The notes: generated from the sequence alone by a model not told the origin. DNA of 64,000 bases from Eutypa lata (GCA_022661535.1 JAKULF010000003.1:2542001-2606000); one strand, 5' to 3'. Numbered from the stretch's first letter, positions 10,893 to 23,964 are shown. Numbers and translations are program-made.

Positions 10893-13800
10893 CATAGCAT
10901 TTCTCGGATAATCAGCTATCATGTTTGTCATAACAGAATGTGTAGTCGTCTTCTTCCCTAAATTCCGAGGAGATTAGTCAAGACTTTGAGATGGTTATTC
11001 TAGATTACCTACGGTGTCTTCGAACTCGGCATAGGTCAACGTAACTAACTGGCTGACCTAGAATCAGATCATTTTTTTCTAGTGGTTGCTAGCATGAGCT
11101 TGAATGATTGCCTGCTTTGAGTGAGAGGACTCAAGATGCGGAAGGTAGGGAAAGAATAGAGGGAGGAAAGAAAGGCAAAAGAAGGTTTGTACATAGAGCA
11201 TTTTTTCAATTTCCCCCTATCACACGCAATACGGTCCCCTAGTTTCGGCCGCGTGTTCGCGCTTGCGTGCTAGACGTCACCAGTTTCATGATGCTTGGCA
11301 ACCGCTCCGGGATCGAGGTGATCCGAACCGGAATGGGAGCTCCGCATAAAATCCAACGTACATACGGAGCTTCTGCCGATGCGGCAAATGCTTAACGATT
11401 CACTCACTTACATACCTAGAGTAAACTACATGTGTATGCACATCGCTAGTTCGTCCTTTTATCACGGCGATGATCGGCACATACGAAGGCGGCACGCTCG
11501 CATGGGTAGCCTGTCAGCATCGTGCATAATACATATGGCGTGAACAATAGAGCTAATGGCAAAAAGAAAATAGTCTCGATCCGAAACCAAGTGGTTTATT
11601 GGTGCTCTAGCTACTGTCAAATAGTTGGATGATCAACACACACTCGTTTTATTTCGAATGGGCTGACATTTGCAGAGAATAAATTGCTATGCTTAATAAC
11701 CCCTCTTTCATTCGAAGCTCACGACAGTACTGTAATATAGTAAGATAGAGAGCATACGCAGGACATCAGGGGCAGAGGAAATCCTATTCGTGACAGAAAG
11801 TTATCTCCAATCGGGACAACATTACTGTTCTCGGTTTCTAAAGACTCGCTAGCTTCTCCTTGAAGCCCCCCCCCCCGTTGACTTATCCCAGGTCACTCCA
11901 ACCCATCAATCAAGAACTACCGTTTCGGGGAGATCGAGGTAATATGATGGCCGGTATCCATCCGGGCCGGCATGTCGGTAGTCGACACAAAGCCCCGATA
12001 AACCTTGTGCCTAGTATGATATAAGCAGGTGTTGGTTTTAGCTTCAGGCATTTACAATCAATCCATTATAGAGGAATATGCCTGTTGCTCTACTCTGTCA
12101 ACTAAGGCTCAGGCCACTCCGAGGATAATATGATGCTATTATTCATATGCTTAATTAAGATGAGATGGGGTTAAGGCCTGATGGTCTGACAGCTGCAGCT
12201 GTCCACATGTCAAGTATTGCTCAGAGACTCGATGGAGATTAATCACAACCTTGGCATTTTGGCTGTTCCATCGAGCCTGGCGCTGTCCTGTCGATTCCCG
12301 CGTTACTATGTATTTGGAATATGCTCTATGCTCGAGGTAGCTATCTCAACCCTCTGAGATATCCGGAAGGTATCTGGGGCAGGGACTAGGCAGTCAAACA
12401 AGCATATGCAGGAGGGGTTCACTAACACCCGGTTTTGGCAGACACAGGAGCGAAAGCTCGGATCCGTCTTTAGTTAATTCAAACCGATATTACTGTACAA
12501 AATTACTTAGGGCTACCTATTTAAAAGTTAGGTTTCAACGGTTATCAACGGGGTGCAATAAGAATCTTAGACAAAGTTGTCTCGGACTGAAGCAACGCCT
12601 CCTTCTCCTACGTGGTCTTGCAGGGAGGCGGAAGCCATCGTCGGAAATCGGGAGTTGGGATCTTCAAGACGGTCCCCGGGGAAAATAGGCGAGATCGAGC
12701 CAGGGTGCAAGGGTGCTTTGACGATTATGCGGGAGGTTATAGCGCCCATGAGCTTTGCTATGTGGTATCTAAGTGAGACCTCAACGTCCGACGTCTAAGA
12801 TGGACGGATATCGACCGGTGGTTTTCTGGGGACCCCAATTCCGATGATTTGCTCGGGCCGTACAAGGGTTGGGTTGGTTGACTGGTTGGTTGTCTGCATA
12901 TGTACATATTCTTCGGTTCAAAATAGGAAGCCATCCTTGTCACGATCGTCTTGCAAGCCTCATGCAAGCTGTAAGGTACGGGCTATTATATTGTCGAACA
13001 AATCAGATCGTCAGGCACAGCCATCAATGTTCTTTGTAATCGCCCCCGTTCCTGGAGGGGCAGCCAGCTGAGGAGGGGTTTCCAACCTGTGACACGTAAA
13101 AATAGAGAGAAAACTTTTTTTGCCCAGCTCCGAAGTTTCAACACCCCGCGGAAACTCATCCATCCCACCACCACCTACGACTGGCTGGCTATACTTTGCA
13201 TCCTGAGATATTCTCAGACTTTATCTGTTTTACGTGGCACTTGTCACGCATAGCCCTCAAAAGAAGAAGAAGGAACCGTCGGTACTGATGGGAAACTCAT
13301 CTAACTATAGTAGTTGTAAGTGGGTGGTCTGGCAGTCCGATCAAGTTCAGATCCTGAGATCGACGCATGACGGGCGGGATCCGGTCTTGGTCTTGCCAGT
13401 GTTCCTATGTAGTGATTTGCCGATGATCATGCACGTGCACGGACGCTTCAACTATCACGACTCCTACATACCTCTCTAATCGATAAGGTATTGTGCCGCG
13501 TCGACCTTCTCCCCGCAAAGGCTCATGCTTTTTTCATGTGTCGGAGAGGGGAAGCGACAGATCATGCGCACCTCCTATGTACATAGTTGTGTATAAGTTA
13601 AGGATCGTAGGATTTCTTAGAGAACGTTGAGATTGTTGGTTGGGAAGGAAGACTATTAATGCGCGCAGCGGCCATGCAACACACGTTTCTCGGAGGCGTT
13701 CGAATCCTATGCATCTGATTTTGGAAGGTATCGTGAAGTCCTTCATCCCTGAGGAGGTAGTTAGAGTGTCGCGGAAAATGCGCTACACATTAGATATGTA

Positions 13801-14060
13801 TGCATTTATGTATGTTAGTGGGCCGGGATTTCCTGTTTTGTTTTGACAGCGTTATGACTATTCACAGACCACCGCTGTTGTGATGCTACTATGTATTATC
13901 ATGTAAAATCAAAAGATGTCTTACCCAGATCTCGCTTTTGAGGTTGTATTGAATCCATGGTGGGTTTCACAGTGGGATTTCTCAAATCTATGTATGTCAG
14001 CTAACTTACCTCTTGATCTGTTGGAGGATTACCCGCAAGCCGGAAATGGTACATCACATT

Positions 14061-14090
14061 GTATCGTATCGCATCGCATCGCATCGTATC
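14061..14090. repeat. GYATC pentanucleotide repeat
   Basis: Six consecutive 5-bp units in the order GTATC, GTATC, GCATC, GCATC, GCATC, GTATC. Variation is confined to a single C/T position. Confidence 0.9.
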
Positions 14091-16802
14091 GTTGCCGCAC
14101 GGGTATCCCGTGAACCAGCCTTATGATCGGGATCACGAACATCCACGAGAAGAGATCTGAGATCAACAGCTTATATTCGATGTTTGCTACCTAGTAAATG
14201 GGTCCAATTATGGGATGATCTCTCGCGCCATGATAAAAAAGATTTATCATTATCTAAGCTTTTTTCCCTCTAAGTTACTTGCATAATGCTCTAACGCCCT
14301 AGTGTGACCAACGGCTTGCATTCCGGCGCTTGTCTAGTGCACATCATGGCGGGGCTAAGGCGGCCTAACCTGCTAACCTGACCGGACTTAAACCACTGTA
14401 GGTACGAAGTACTAGCTGTCTGTAACTGGAAATGTATGTATGTAGTGACGATCGCGGCCTAGAACACTGATCGCAAAGTTGATGGGATTGTTAACATTCC
14501 ATATGTATATTCTCGATTCCCTATATTAAAGGGGTACCTGAGTCGTTAGGTAGTCTCATAGTATTCGATTAAGGTACATAGAACTAAAGTGCTGTTTGTT
14601 TCAAAATTACACTATTTCGTAGATACATATAACTACCAGACTACGTAGATGCCCGATATAATAGCATGCGAATTTCTAATTACACATGGAACCAGGGATC
14701 AGTACATGTGGGAATGGGTCGGGAGACTAGACAGTAGTGGGAAACGGATACTTATGTAGTAGTAGGTATTTACTCATTGCTACTACAATGCTCATGGCAT
14801 GGAGCTTGATGTCTATCGCGGGTTTCCATTCTTTTAATGCTTTTATTTAAGTCACCTGCGTATGGACTCATACTGGGACATTCCAACTATATGACACTTT
14901 GTATGAATAACTCAACATCTGACTCTAAGTGGCTACTCAACCATGTAACAAAGAATGTAGAGGCAAAAGACACATCGCTAGCATTAGGATATATAGTAGC
15001 GTATATTAACATGCAGACATGTAGGTATATACCGAGTGATATTGTAGCAGTCGTACAGGCGCATACGTCCCCTACATGATGTTAACTGTCTGCTATCATG
15101 TAGGATGGATTGACGAGGCGATTGGGCGGCTGCGGGGCATTGATCATCATCCGTAGGTAACATTAGCCTGGTTGGTCCATCTCCGCGCTTATATGGACTA
15201 TCTAGGCGCTTTATTGATTGTCTGGTGACTCTTATCTGTCAATAAGGGACCTGAAAGGTTCTTCTTCATACATACCTACATACATAGTTCAACCCTTGTA
15301 AGTTCAATGTGGGGTGTGATTATGAGGAAATCACTGGTCAATGGATCAAGTCCCTTTGCTTGATGAACAATCAATCTACTATAGCAATGCAGGTCTAACT
15401 GCATAACAAAACAATATGTATTTTATCTACTTCAATGTGTGTATGTGTACATACATGTACTACCTGGTAGGGATGCCATATTCGATGGAACCTGATGTGA
15501 TTCCATGGAACCCGACGAATCCAAGGGAATCCACTTTCTGATGAGGGTCTTAACTCGATTGGGGTCTGGGCTTGCCTGGCAGGCAGTGGCAGCCAAGCAG
15601 GTCAGGCTCACCCCTACCAACTCGGGCGAGTGTCAATTTAGACTGATTTTTAGTTGATTTACTTTATCCCACATTTCCAGCCAGTAATGAAGACTTTACA
15701 GGGGGGTAACTATCGTTTGTATGTATGTATGTCGTTTTCAGCAAGTAACTCTCCAACCCACATCTCCCTCTCAGCCACTAGTTACTGTCCCACCCCCATG
15801 CACAGAAGTCTTCACCACACACCACTCTCTCCCTTCTCCTCACAAACCTCTTGTCGTCGCCAACGTCGCTGTTGTTGTCGCTGTGATCGTCGCCTCCTCT
15901 ATCTTCCCCTCAATTATTGCCTCATTTCCTTAGAAGTGAGAAGCGAAAGAAGAAAAAAACAAGAGAGCGCGTACGTGAGACACTGAAAGAGATTGCATCT
16001 CTCTAATATTCGTCAACTATCTTTCAGGTTCGAGTCCACTTGGCGACTATTTCCGACAACCATTTTAAATGAGAACCGTTTTCTAACCATTCTCCGAATT
16101 ACTGCCACTATTCCATTCGAACCCGGGCTCAATTGATACCCGATTTATACTGCGCCGCTTGTTGTTGAAGTTTGTTGAAATTTTACATAAAGAAGGGAGG
16201 GCGAATTTCTAAAGAGGAAGAAAGGGCTTGATTATTACTCAACCTCAATTTACTTGTTATCCGGTAGACAAGTTACAACGGGACATCATTGGAGCGGCCG
16301 GCCAGCAAAACTCCCCCATTCGAAATAATTTCATTCACTGGTTCGATCGAGAAGCTGAATCATCGAAAATTCACATATTCTACGACCGCCAAAAAAAGAT
16401 ACAGGTCTCACTCTGAGATAGCAAATCAAGTACTCGATCCGACTATTTTCTGTCGTTCCATTCGCTTCCAGACCCACGTCTACTCTCACGCCCACCTCCA
16501 CCACTTGCGGACGACGTTGCACTGACTCAGACCTACTGCTGTTGAACCGAACCGACTACGGCAGAGAAAAGTGAATAAAATAGGCATACACTGACCCTGC
16601 ACTGCGCTCCTGCGCTTGCCCGTGACCGTGACTGCGACTTACCCACTTACGCACGTCCTGCGCACTGCGTCCTGCGGCATCGCGAAGGGCCACCCAACCC
16701 TTCCTGATCTCCCCCCCTCAGGTCTCCTCCAACATACGACATTCGACATACCAACTCTCTCAACGTCTTACAGACATCCCGATCTCTACACATTGTACAA
16801 CT

Positions 16803-18991
16803 ATGAAGGTGCGCCATTAAACCCAGCCCGCTTCCCCTCCCGTCTGTTTGCTATGGTTCATGTCTCTTGTTTTTCTACCCTTTGCTGTGAGGCCAAACTT
16901 CTATTCCGGATGTACCGTGCCTATTTTACACTGGCACCGCTGCCATGTCCCGCTCTGGTCTCAATCGCGATTCAGTCGCATCCGCTCGCACAGTTGCTAA
17001 TATGATGCGATTTATCCAGGCACTCAGAAGGTCTATCAAGGGCGAGAAGGATAAGGGCCCGCAGGTCTCTATTGCGCCTAAGTCTGCGGTCGCTATTGTG
17101 CCTCCGAAGAAAGTCAGTCCCATCGTTCGTCCCCCTTGCAGAGTTCGCTTTTTATGCCCCGTCGTTCGGCAAGATGCGACCTGCGCTGGCCGGTTATTAG
17201 ATTTTCATGCTGATGCCCGAGACATTTTATAGGTTATTCGAGCCCTCTATGACTACGAGGCGCAATCTGATCAAGAACTCGGCTTCTCCCGCGGCGACTT
17301 CTTCCACGTGATCGGCCGTGAAAACGACTCGGATTGGTACGAGGCGTGCAATCCGGCGCTACCTGATGCTCGAGGTCTAGTGCCCGTTGCCTTTTTCCAA
17401 GCTCTAGGCCGCACGGAGAGAGATAGTGCACAGTCTGACTCAGCGCCCCCGCGCACATCCGAGGGCGTCAAGAATCCCGACCACGACTCCGGTTATGCCG
17501 ATACCAATGCATCCAGCATGCCCGCAACACCAGCCATCAGCCAGCGCAGCTCTAAATCTCTGACTAAGAACGGGGCCATGGTGTATGGCATCGTCATGTA
17601 CGACTTCCAGGCTGAGAGGGCCGACGAGTTGGAAGCGAAAGCGGGTGAGGCTATCATCGTCATCGCCCAGTCGAACCCGGAGTGGTTCGTCGCGAAGCCC
17701 ATAGGCAGATTGGGTGGCCCGGGGCTGATTCCTGTGTCATTCGTGGAGATCCGTGATATGGGGACCGATAAGCCGGTACAGAACCCTCACGATGCTGTTA
17801 AGCGTGCAGGCGTCCCGAAGGTCGAAGAATGGAAGAAGATGGCGGCCGACTACAAGAATAGCAGCATCACTCTTGGCAAGTTCGAGGCTGGTGGTCCTCC
17901 AGGCCAGCAGCAAGCCTTGGAGCAAGGAATGGAGCGCATGAGCTTACAACAGACCGGCGGCCGCACGAGCCAACAAAACAGCGGGCAGTTTGTGAGTACC
18001 AAAATATATCTATCCATTTCATTATATATAATCTGCATGATCTAGCGCTAACGTTTTTATCTCACAGCAGCAAGCACAGGCCGGTGGGTACCAGCAGCAA
18101 CCGACTCAATTTGCAAGTAGGACGGCAAACGATATGCTTGCGCCGACATCTGCGCGTATACCGAGATACTGCTTTGCTGAGGACAAATACTGGTTCGTTA
18201 TTGAAGCTTCATTGGAGGATGGCCGACACTGGGAGCTTTCGCGATACTACGAAGACTTTTACGATTTCCAGATTGCTCTTCTCACTGAATTCCCAGCAGA
18301 AGCTGGAAACACGGGCCAACAGAAGCGGACGTTGCCTTATATGCCTGGTCCCGTTAATTACGTGACCGATGCGATTACCGAGGGTCGACTCCACAATCTT
18401 GACGCTTACGTGAAGAACTTACTGGGACAGCCTGAGTACATCGCGAGATGCAACCTAGTGAAACAGTTTTTCGCCCCTAGAGAGGGCGACTACGAGATCG
18501 ATCCCAACTCGGCCGGAGATGACGAATACAGGCTATCGGGCGGATCTCACTCATCAGTCGACTCCCCAGACGGCGCTTCCCGGCAGTCCTCGAAGAATAA
18601 CCTCAACGGGAACGGCTATGGAGGATTATCTGCGGCTCCTAGACAGATGCAGAACGAGCAGCCACCGATCAACCGCCAAACATCATCACTCTCCCAGCCA
18701 TCACAGACTTCATTAACCCCGGGGTTGAACCAGGCCCCTGCGGCATCATCTTTCAAGGTGAAGCTATTCTTCAACGGCGATACTTTCCTCATCCGCGTCC
18801 CATCGGACACCAACTTTCAGCAACTCTTTGAGAAGGTTAAGGACCGAACGAAAGTCCCCAGTGGAGAACAGATCCAGCTATTTTACCGAGACGAGCAGAG
18901 CGGTGATAAGCTCAGCCTAATGAGTAACAACGACCTCTATTACGCCTTAGACCACAACGAGAAGCTGGTCATCTATGCTGAACAAGTATGA
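16803..18991 (+). CDS. BEM1: Bem1/Scd2-type polarity scaffold (SH3-SH3-PX-PB1)
   Basis: Exons are 16803-16808 (ATG AAG only), 17020-17112, 17233-17991 and 18068-18991, giving 593 residues. The protein links Cdc42, its GEF Cdc24 and PAK kinases at growth sites. Two SH3 domains lie at ~34-92 ('RALYDYEAQSDQELGF', 'SDWYEA') and ~150-206 ('GIVMYDFQAERADELE', 'PGLIPVSFVE'). A PX domain at ~312-430 ('PRYCFAEDKYWFVIEA', 'RYYEDFYDFQIALLTEFP') should bind phosphoinositides. A C-terminal PB1 domain at ~513-593 is expected to bind Cdc24. The two-codon first exon is inferred because the family starts MKALRRSxKG and only ATGAAG followed by GTGCGC, joined to the acceptor at 17019, gives it. The third intron ends CAGCAG, so acceptor 18067 or 18070 adds or removes one Gln. 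Low-complexity Ser/Gln/Asn linkers separate the domains. Confidence 0.93.
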
Positions 18992-20825
18992 GAATAAGCA
19001 TATCATGTTTGCAAGCCGATGTTATCCAGAAACTTCCTTTTTCCCCTATTCTTCTATATACCCAAACCTGTTTGCATTGCTAGCATTTACAACAATGACC
19101 ATGCAATTATTTTCGACGACTCAAAAGGCCTCATCGACGACGATTGTCGGTGATTTTTTATGGTCGATTATTTGTGACCAAAGCCACCTGCAATCCGCAC
19201 ACACGTCTTCTACTTAATCCGCCCACGTAGAACTATTTGATCACTCTGAGACCAGAGTGCGGTCCCAGCGGCCAACTCCTTATTTACAATAGCATACACG
19301 CTGACCGGTCTTGCGCTGGTGGCGTCTCCGCTGCTGTTCCATTCAACTCTTCACTTCCTGTTGTCCTTATCTAAAGACTTGTTACGAGATTCATATGGAA
19401 TGGATCGAAAAGTAGGCCTGCTTCGTATGGACGGTTATTTTCTTCTTAAATGGACCTCTTTTTTATTTCATGTTGGCAGGTTCAGTTGGACCTGGATGGT
19501 CCGTATTCTTCTCCGGCTCTTTCCTTGCGATTTTTATCTCGAAGCCTCGGCGGCTTATTTACTTTGTCGGTTTAACATTCTAGCGATTTAAATATTGGAA
19601 GGGTGGCAATGAAGGCCGCGTGATAAGTACGATGAGTTTGGCGGATGGTTTACATGTTACATCTCACTAGGCCGGCTTCTCTTAACTTAGGAGGTAGTAC
19701 GTGAGGGGGCGGCGACGATTTCCCTCGGCGTGTTTAGGGGTTTATCAGGGCGGCCTGGTATCGGTTCAGAACCAACATGGATGTGTGGTAGGATGCCATT
19801 TCCAAAAAGTCGGCACGGCAGAGCTTTCTCTCTGTTCTCATGAGACCATGTCTTTTTTTGAAGATATGGAGGTGTAAAAAAAAAACATACGCTTGAGCAA
19901 GGCGTAGCACGAGGGGTAAACTCATGTGAGGACGAAGGACGTGCTGTATAGTTTTAGGGGTTGGACTGAATGCGAATGTGTTGATGACATGAACATGTGC
20001 GAGTATTTGTCCCCTATCCATAACATATAACGAGGTACATGTTCCGACAACCATCTCTTAGAATGTCCAATGCCATAAGTGACACGAGATAACGCCTCAT
20101 TGAAGGCTATTGTTTCCATTTGGGGGGCATTGCGTACATACATGCATGGAAACACCATGCACGGTTAAAGTTCCCTTCACCTTCTATATTTACCGATATC
20201 ATACATATAAGGTACTTAGAGGTATGGAAGATTAAAATATCGTATCCCTTTTATAAAGTTACCCTACTACTTATATACATATACATATAGGTACATATTC
20301 ACTTCCCGATAGCACCTTACTTCCCCAATGGATACATACATACCTACCTAGATAAGTAAATCTCGATTGCCCCGCTCTCCTCGTTTCCCGTTTGACGCAA
20401 TTTCAAGGTTTTGTGCACAGACAAAATGACAAAATGGTACGTACCTATTGTACACCAACTTGAATATTCTGCCACCAGCCCCCCCCACATGCACATCCAA
20501 GGGTCTCCCACATCTTCCTTAAGTCGATAATCCACTCCCCGTTCTTCTCGGTTTTCTCGATTCGCACAAATTTCCCGCACTTTACATAAAAATTGCCATT
20601 CACAGCCTGACCACATCCAAGATCCAAGGTTTTAACGTTAAAGTTAGTTGCGGTATTGGAATATTCGCTGTCCCATCCGTAACGTGCAAATCCCACCCAT
20701 TCCATTCCTATCACATACTGCAATAAAAATTGCCCCAATCTACTCGTTTACGCGATTAGACCCAATACTACACCCATCAACTTCATACAAATCCTTCAAT
20801 CAGATAACGCTCATTCACTATCACT
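18992..20825. other. Intergenic region, no gene seen
   Basis: BEM1 3' flank and upstream region of the CENP-B-like gene. It is AT-rich with (CATA)-like motifs around 20265-20345. A minus-strand open frame of 97 codons at 20445-20738 has no recognisable domain and probably overlaps the promoter of the next gene. Confidence 0.5.
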
Positions 20826-22034
20826 ATGTCTGAGGTCAATCCTGGCGAGAACCCCGTTAACGTCAACAATGTCAACAATGTCCCTGTCGATGTCAATGTT
20901 GGCGTCGGCGATGATGTTGGTGATACACCAAGTGAAATAGGCGATGATAGTCTCTCCCATACTCCAAAGGAGCGACATTCACTTACTCTTGATCAACGTC
21001 GTGCTCTCCGTCGCTGGGCTCACTCTCAAACGACGCGTCCTTCTCACAAGTCGTGCATCGATTGGTTCTACAGTCAATATGGTCAGAACATCAGCCAATC
21101 CACCATCTCGCACTCACTTTCTCCCAAGTATGCGCGTCTTGACAATGACAATCAATTCTCGGGATCGCGTCTCCGCTTTGGCAATTGGCCAGATGTCGAG
21201 AAACTAGTTCTCTTGTGGCACGGCCAGGTAGTCGCGTCTGGTCGCAACCCCTCAAATGAGGAACTCGCCGACAAGGCCAAATCCATCTTCACCCAGCTGC
21301 CCCGCTACAAGGATGAGGCCCCTCCCGAGTTCTCACCTGGCTGGATCCATCGGTTCAAGAAACGCTACGGCTTGTTGATCAGACGTCAACGCCGTCACGG
21401 CAGCGCGCCTAACCCTGCCGAAGACATTCCCTACCTCGTGGATGCCGTGCCCCGTTTCATGACTATCAGTCCCGAGACTAGCCCGGCCGCCATCCGAGAT
21501 GCCGTCCTCCGCGTGGTCGGAGTTGAAGCGAGCCTTTCTACCTGTGCTCGTGTTCGCGATGAGGTAATCCGTCGCCTGGAGAATCCTAGCCCTCATCCTC
21601 TACCCCCTCCCGGTTTCAGCGGCCCTCCGGTCAATCCTGGCGAGGCAGATGCGTACGCAGATGAGGACCCAGAAGTTGTTCTCCAGAATGCCCTCCGACA
21701 GATGCAGCAAGAGGAGGCTGATGCCGAGGCCGAGGCTGCTGCCGTCCGCGAGCAGCGCGACAGACAGGATCAGGGATTGCATCCTTTGGGAGGCGGCTTA
21801 GGCACTCCGACCCCCGCAGGTCCAAGCAACGGCAGACCTCCTGTCCCGAGATACACACCAGGCGGCGGCCCAGCAGACGAGACCAACCATTCACTAACAC
21901 TGACCCCGATTTCTGCTGGCGGGCCTATGTCGGGCCTCGACCGACCACTCCGCTGCCCGTTCTGCGTCAACCAGCGAATGCTCCGCACCATTAAGGAGGC
22001 TGTCGAGCATATGAGCACGCATGTTGTTGTCTGA
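20826..22034 (+). CDS. CENP-B/Tc5-type HTH DNA-binding protein without transposase domain
   Basis: Single exon, 402 residues. Residues ~50-105 ('LTLDQRRALRRWA', 'ISQSTISHSLSP') look like the psq/ARS-binding-protein N-terminal HTH. Residues ~118-180 ('VEKLVLLWHGQVVASGRNPSNEEL', 'FSPGWIHRFKKRYGL' with the intervening linker) match the CENP-B/Tc5 transposase-type HTH. Such tandem HTH pairs come from pogo/Fot1 transposases and occur in fission-yeast Abp1/Cbh proteins. Here no DDE catalytic domain follows. The tail is an Ala/Glu/Gln-rich helix (~280-310), a Gly/Pro-rich linker, and a final CX2C-X14-HX3H module (C377, C380, H395, H399) that could be a zinc finger. The start ATG follows a CACTATC context, and an acidic Val/Asn-rich N-terminus precedes the HTH. 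This is likely a DNA-binding factor domesticated from a transposon. Its target is unknown. Confidence 0.8.
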   Translation: MSEVNPGENPVNVNNVNNVPVDVNVGVGDDVGDTPSEIGDDSLSHTPKERHSLTLDQRRALRRWAHSQTTRPSHKSCIDWFYSQYGQNISQSTISHSLSPKYARLDNDNQFSGSRLRFGNWPDVEKLVLLWHGQVVASGRNPSNEELADKAKSIFTQLPRYKDEAPPEFSPGWIHRFKKRYGLLIRRQRRHGSAPNPAEDIPYLVDAVPRFMTISPETSPAAIRDAVLRVVGVEASLSTCARVRDEVIRRLENPSPHPLPPPGFSGPPVNPGEADAYADEDPEVVLQNALRQMQQEEADAEAEAAAVREQRDRQDQGLHPLGGGLGTPTPAGPSNGRPPVPRYTPGGGPADETNHSLTLTPISAGGPMSGLDRPLRCPFCVNQRMLRTIKEAVEHMSTHVVV

Positions 22035-23522
22035 AAGGCAGGCTGGATCCCGTGAATCGCTAGACGATTCTAAGCAAACAATCAGTGGGTAGCATGCTAT
22101 TATATATTTAGCAGTGGGGTACAATTCTTCAACTACGTGCTCAACAACCTAAAATTGCTTGGTGATGGATCCAACAGCCACTTTCAGTACTCGAATCAGC
22201 AGCATATGCCACCGGCTTAGCCTTACTCATTGCAGCCATAAGAGGAATAGCTAGAACATCAGTTTGTCTTAATAAAGCACCGAAGCAGTGTGGCTTGAGA
22301 TTGCGAATGATGGGTATGGAGTTTTAAACATATAGGCATTCATGCTTTATACGCTTTGTAATTGGTAAGGAGGGAGCGGACGGAAAGGGGGCGGGGCGCG
22401 TTTGATTCGGTTTGCGTTAGAGAGAGAGAGAGAAAGTCCGTTCTGTATGTATGTATAGCTAGGTAAAGCAGTCAAATCATCATGGATTGATGATGAGACA
22501 AAGGGAAGGGTCAAAATTCGGTGCGTCTACGGAGCATGTATGAAATACAATACCATTTGCTTTTTATTTCTGCCCTTCCTGCCCTTGTCGGCGTTCGTCT
22601 CGCTTCGTGTGTGCTTTGTTTGTGATGAAATTCCGCATGAAGGTAATCATGATTAGAATAGTAAGTATTTTTTTATGGTCAACGCGCATATCTTGTAGCA
22701 TGCATGATATTGATATAAGTCAAGTAGGTGTTGCTTACCTACTTACATAGAAGACTAGTATCCCGCTTAGCGAATAGTAATGACTGCGTGGGTGTCAGCA
22801 TATAGGGGTCATCATCTCCAGGACTCTAGGAAGCTTGGTTCTGTGTTGTGATCACCAAGTATGTCATAAATCTCTAGCCAAGTACAGGCTGAACAGCCAC
22901 TTTGTCGCCTGATCATAGGCTCCTCATAGGCTCCTCAGGGTCTTAGGGCCCTTCGATAGCCCGGGGACCAGACATCCTCTTTGACACACTTGCCCAATAG
23001 CCCCCCCCCCCCCTTTTTTTTTTTGGGCCAATAATAGGCCGTATTAGTAGAAGTGGACTCTCATTAAGACTAGGAGTAGTGACTATCGGGGCGAATAAGA
23101 AAATGCGACAAGTGTAGTAGTATAGCATATTGCAGAGTGCGTAGTGATGTATGTAGGTAGTCTCGATATTCTATAGCAGAATTAACAGATGACTCGACCA
23201 CCAGGCCCATTTTGAGATTACTGCATTGCTATGCATCCTATTCTCCCCTTCCCCTCTGCATCTTAACGTTAAATACAACAGCTAACCCTACTTATCTATC
23301 ATTCATCATCAACGCATAATCTACATATCTATATGCATAATACCCAGAAGTCTCCTTGTCATCCATCGTCCTCTATATCTGTCTATATCAAACAGGCAGG
23401 CAATAGTAGTCAGTTCTAACGGAGATTTGCAAGTCCATAGGTATATATATATACAGCAACGTCCCTTCTTCCCCTTCTTCCCCTTCTCCCCCTTTCCCTC
23501 TTTCCCTCTTCCCCCTACCTAC
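22035..23522. other. Intergenic region between convergent genes
   Basis: It contains a (GA)n run near 22419-22432, a C13T11 tract at 23001-23024 and a CT-rich stretch (23463-23520) at the 3' end of the TS gene. No gene seen. Confidence 0.55.
23001..23024. repeat. Homopolymer tract C13 then T11
   Basis: Uninterrupted poly-C followed directly by poly-T. The exact lengths are prone to sequencing error. Confidence 0.8.
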
Positions 23523-23931
23523 CTACACAGACATCTTCATAGCAATAGTCTTATGCGGACTATAGCCCTTGACGACGAAATCCTCGAAGGCCCAGCCGTC
23601 CACATTGCCATCCCCCCTCGGGCGGTTCGTGATCTCCAGGCCCGGGAAGTCGCGCGGCTCCCGCTGCAGCTGCTCCTCGAGCGCCTCCACGTGGTCGCAG
23701 TACACGTGCGCGTCGCCCATGACGTGCGTCAGGCTGCCCGGGACCAGGTCGCACGCGTGCGCCACCATGTGCGTCAGCAGCGCGTAGCTCGCGATGTTGA
23801 ACGGCACGCCGAGGCCCATGTCGCAGGAGCGCTGGTAGAGCTGGCAGTGGAGGTGGCCCTTCTTCGCTTCCTCTTCTTTTTCTGCGTCTTTCTCCTCCCC
23901 GTTCTGCCCTTCGTTCTTCTCCTCGGCTTCT

Positions 23932-23964
<33 letters not shown>

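Larger units (their letters stand above)
8950..16802. other. Long gene-poor region (7.9 kb)
   Basis: No open frame here has family-like sequence, sensible splice sites or codon bias. The frames of 60-110 codons look random. The region holds a CT-rich THP3 3' flank, scattered TATG repeats, simple repeats at 9473, 10874 and 14061, and one tRNA-like element near 10745-10820. The last ~900 bp (15.7-16.8 kb) are pyrimidine-rich in places and probably contain the promoter and 5' leader of BEM1. Lineage-specific non-coding RNA cannot be excluded. Confidence 0.5.

Noticed and set aside
16020..16045. GGTTCGAGTCC, a perfect box B-like word
   Set aside because: No box A or cloverleaf upstream. It looks like chance in a non-coding leader.
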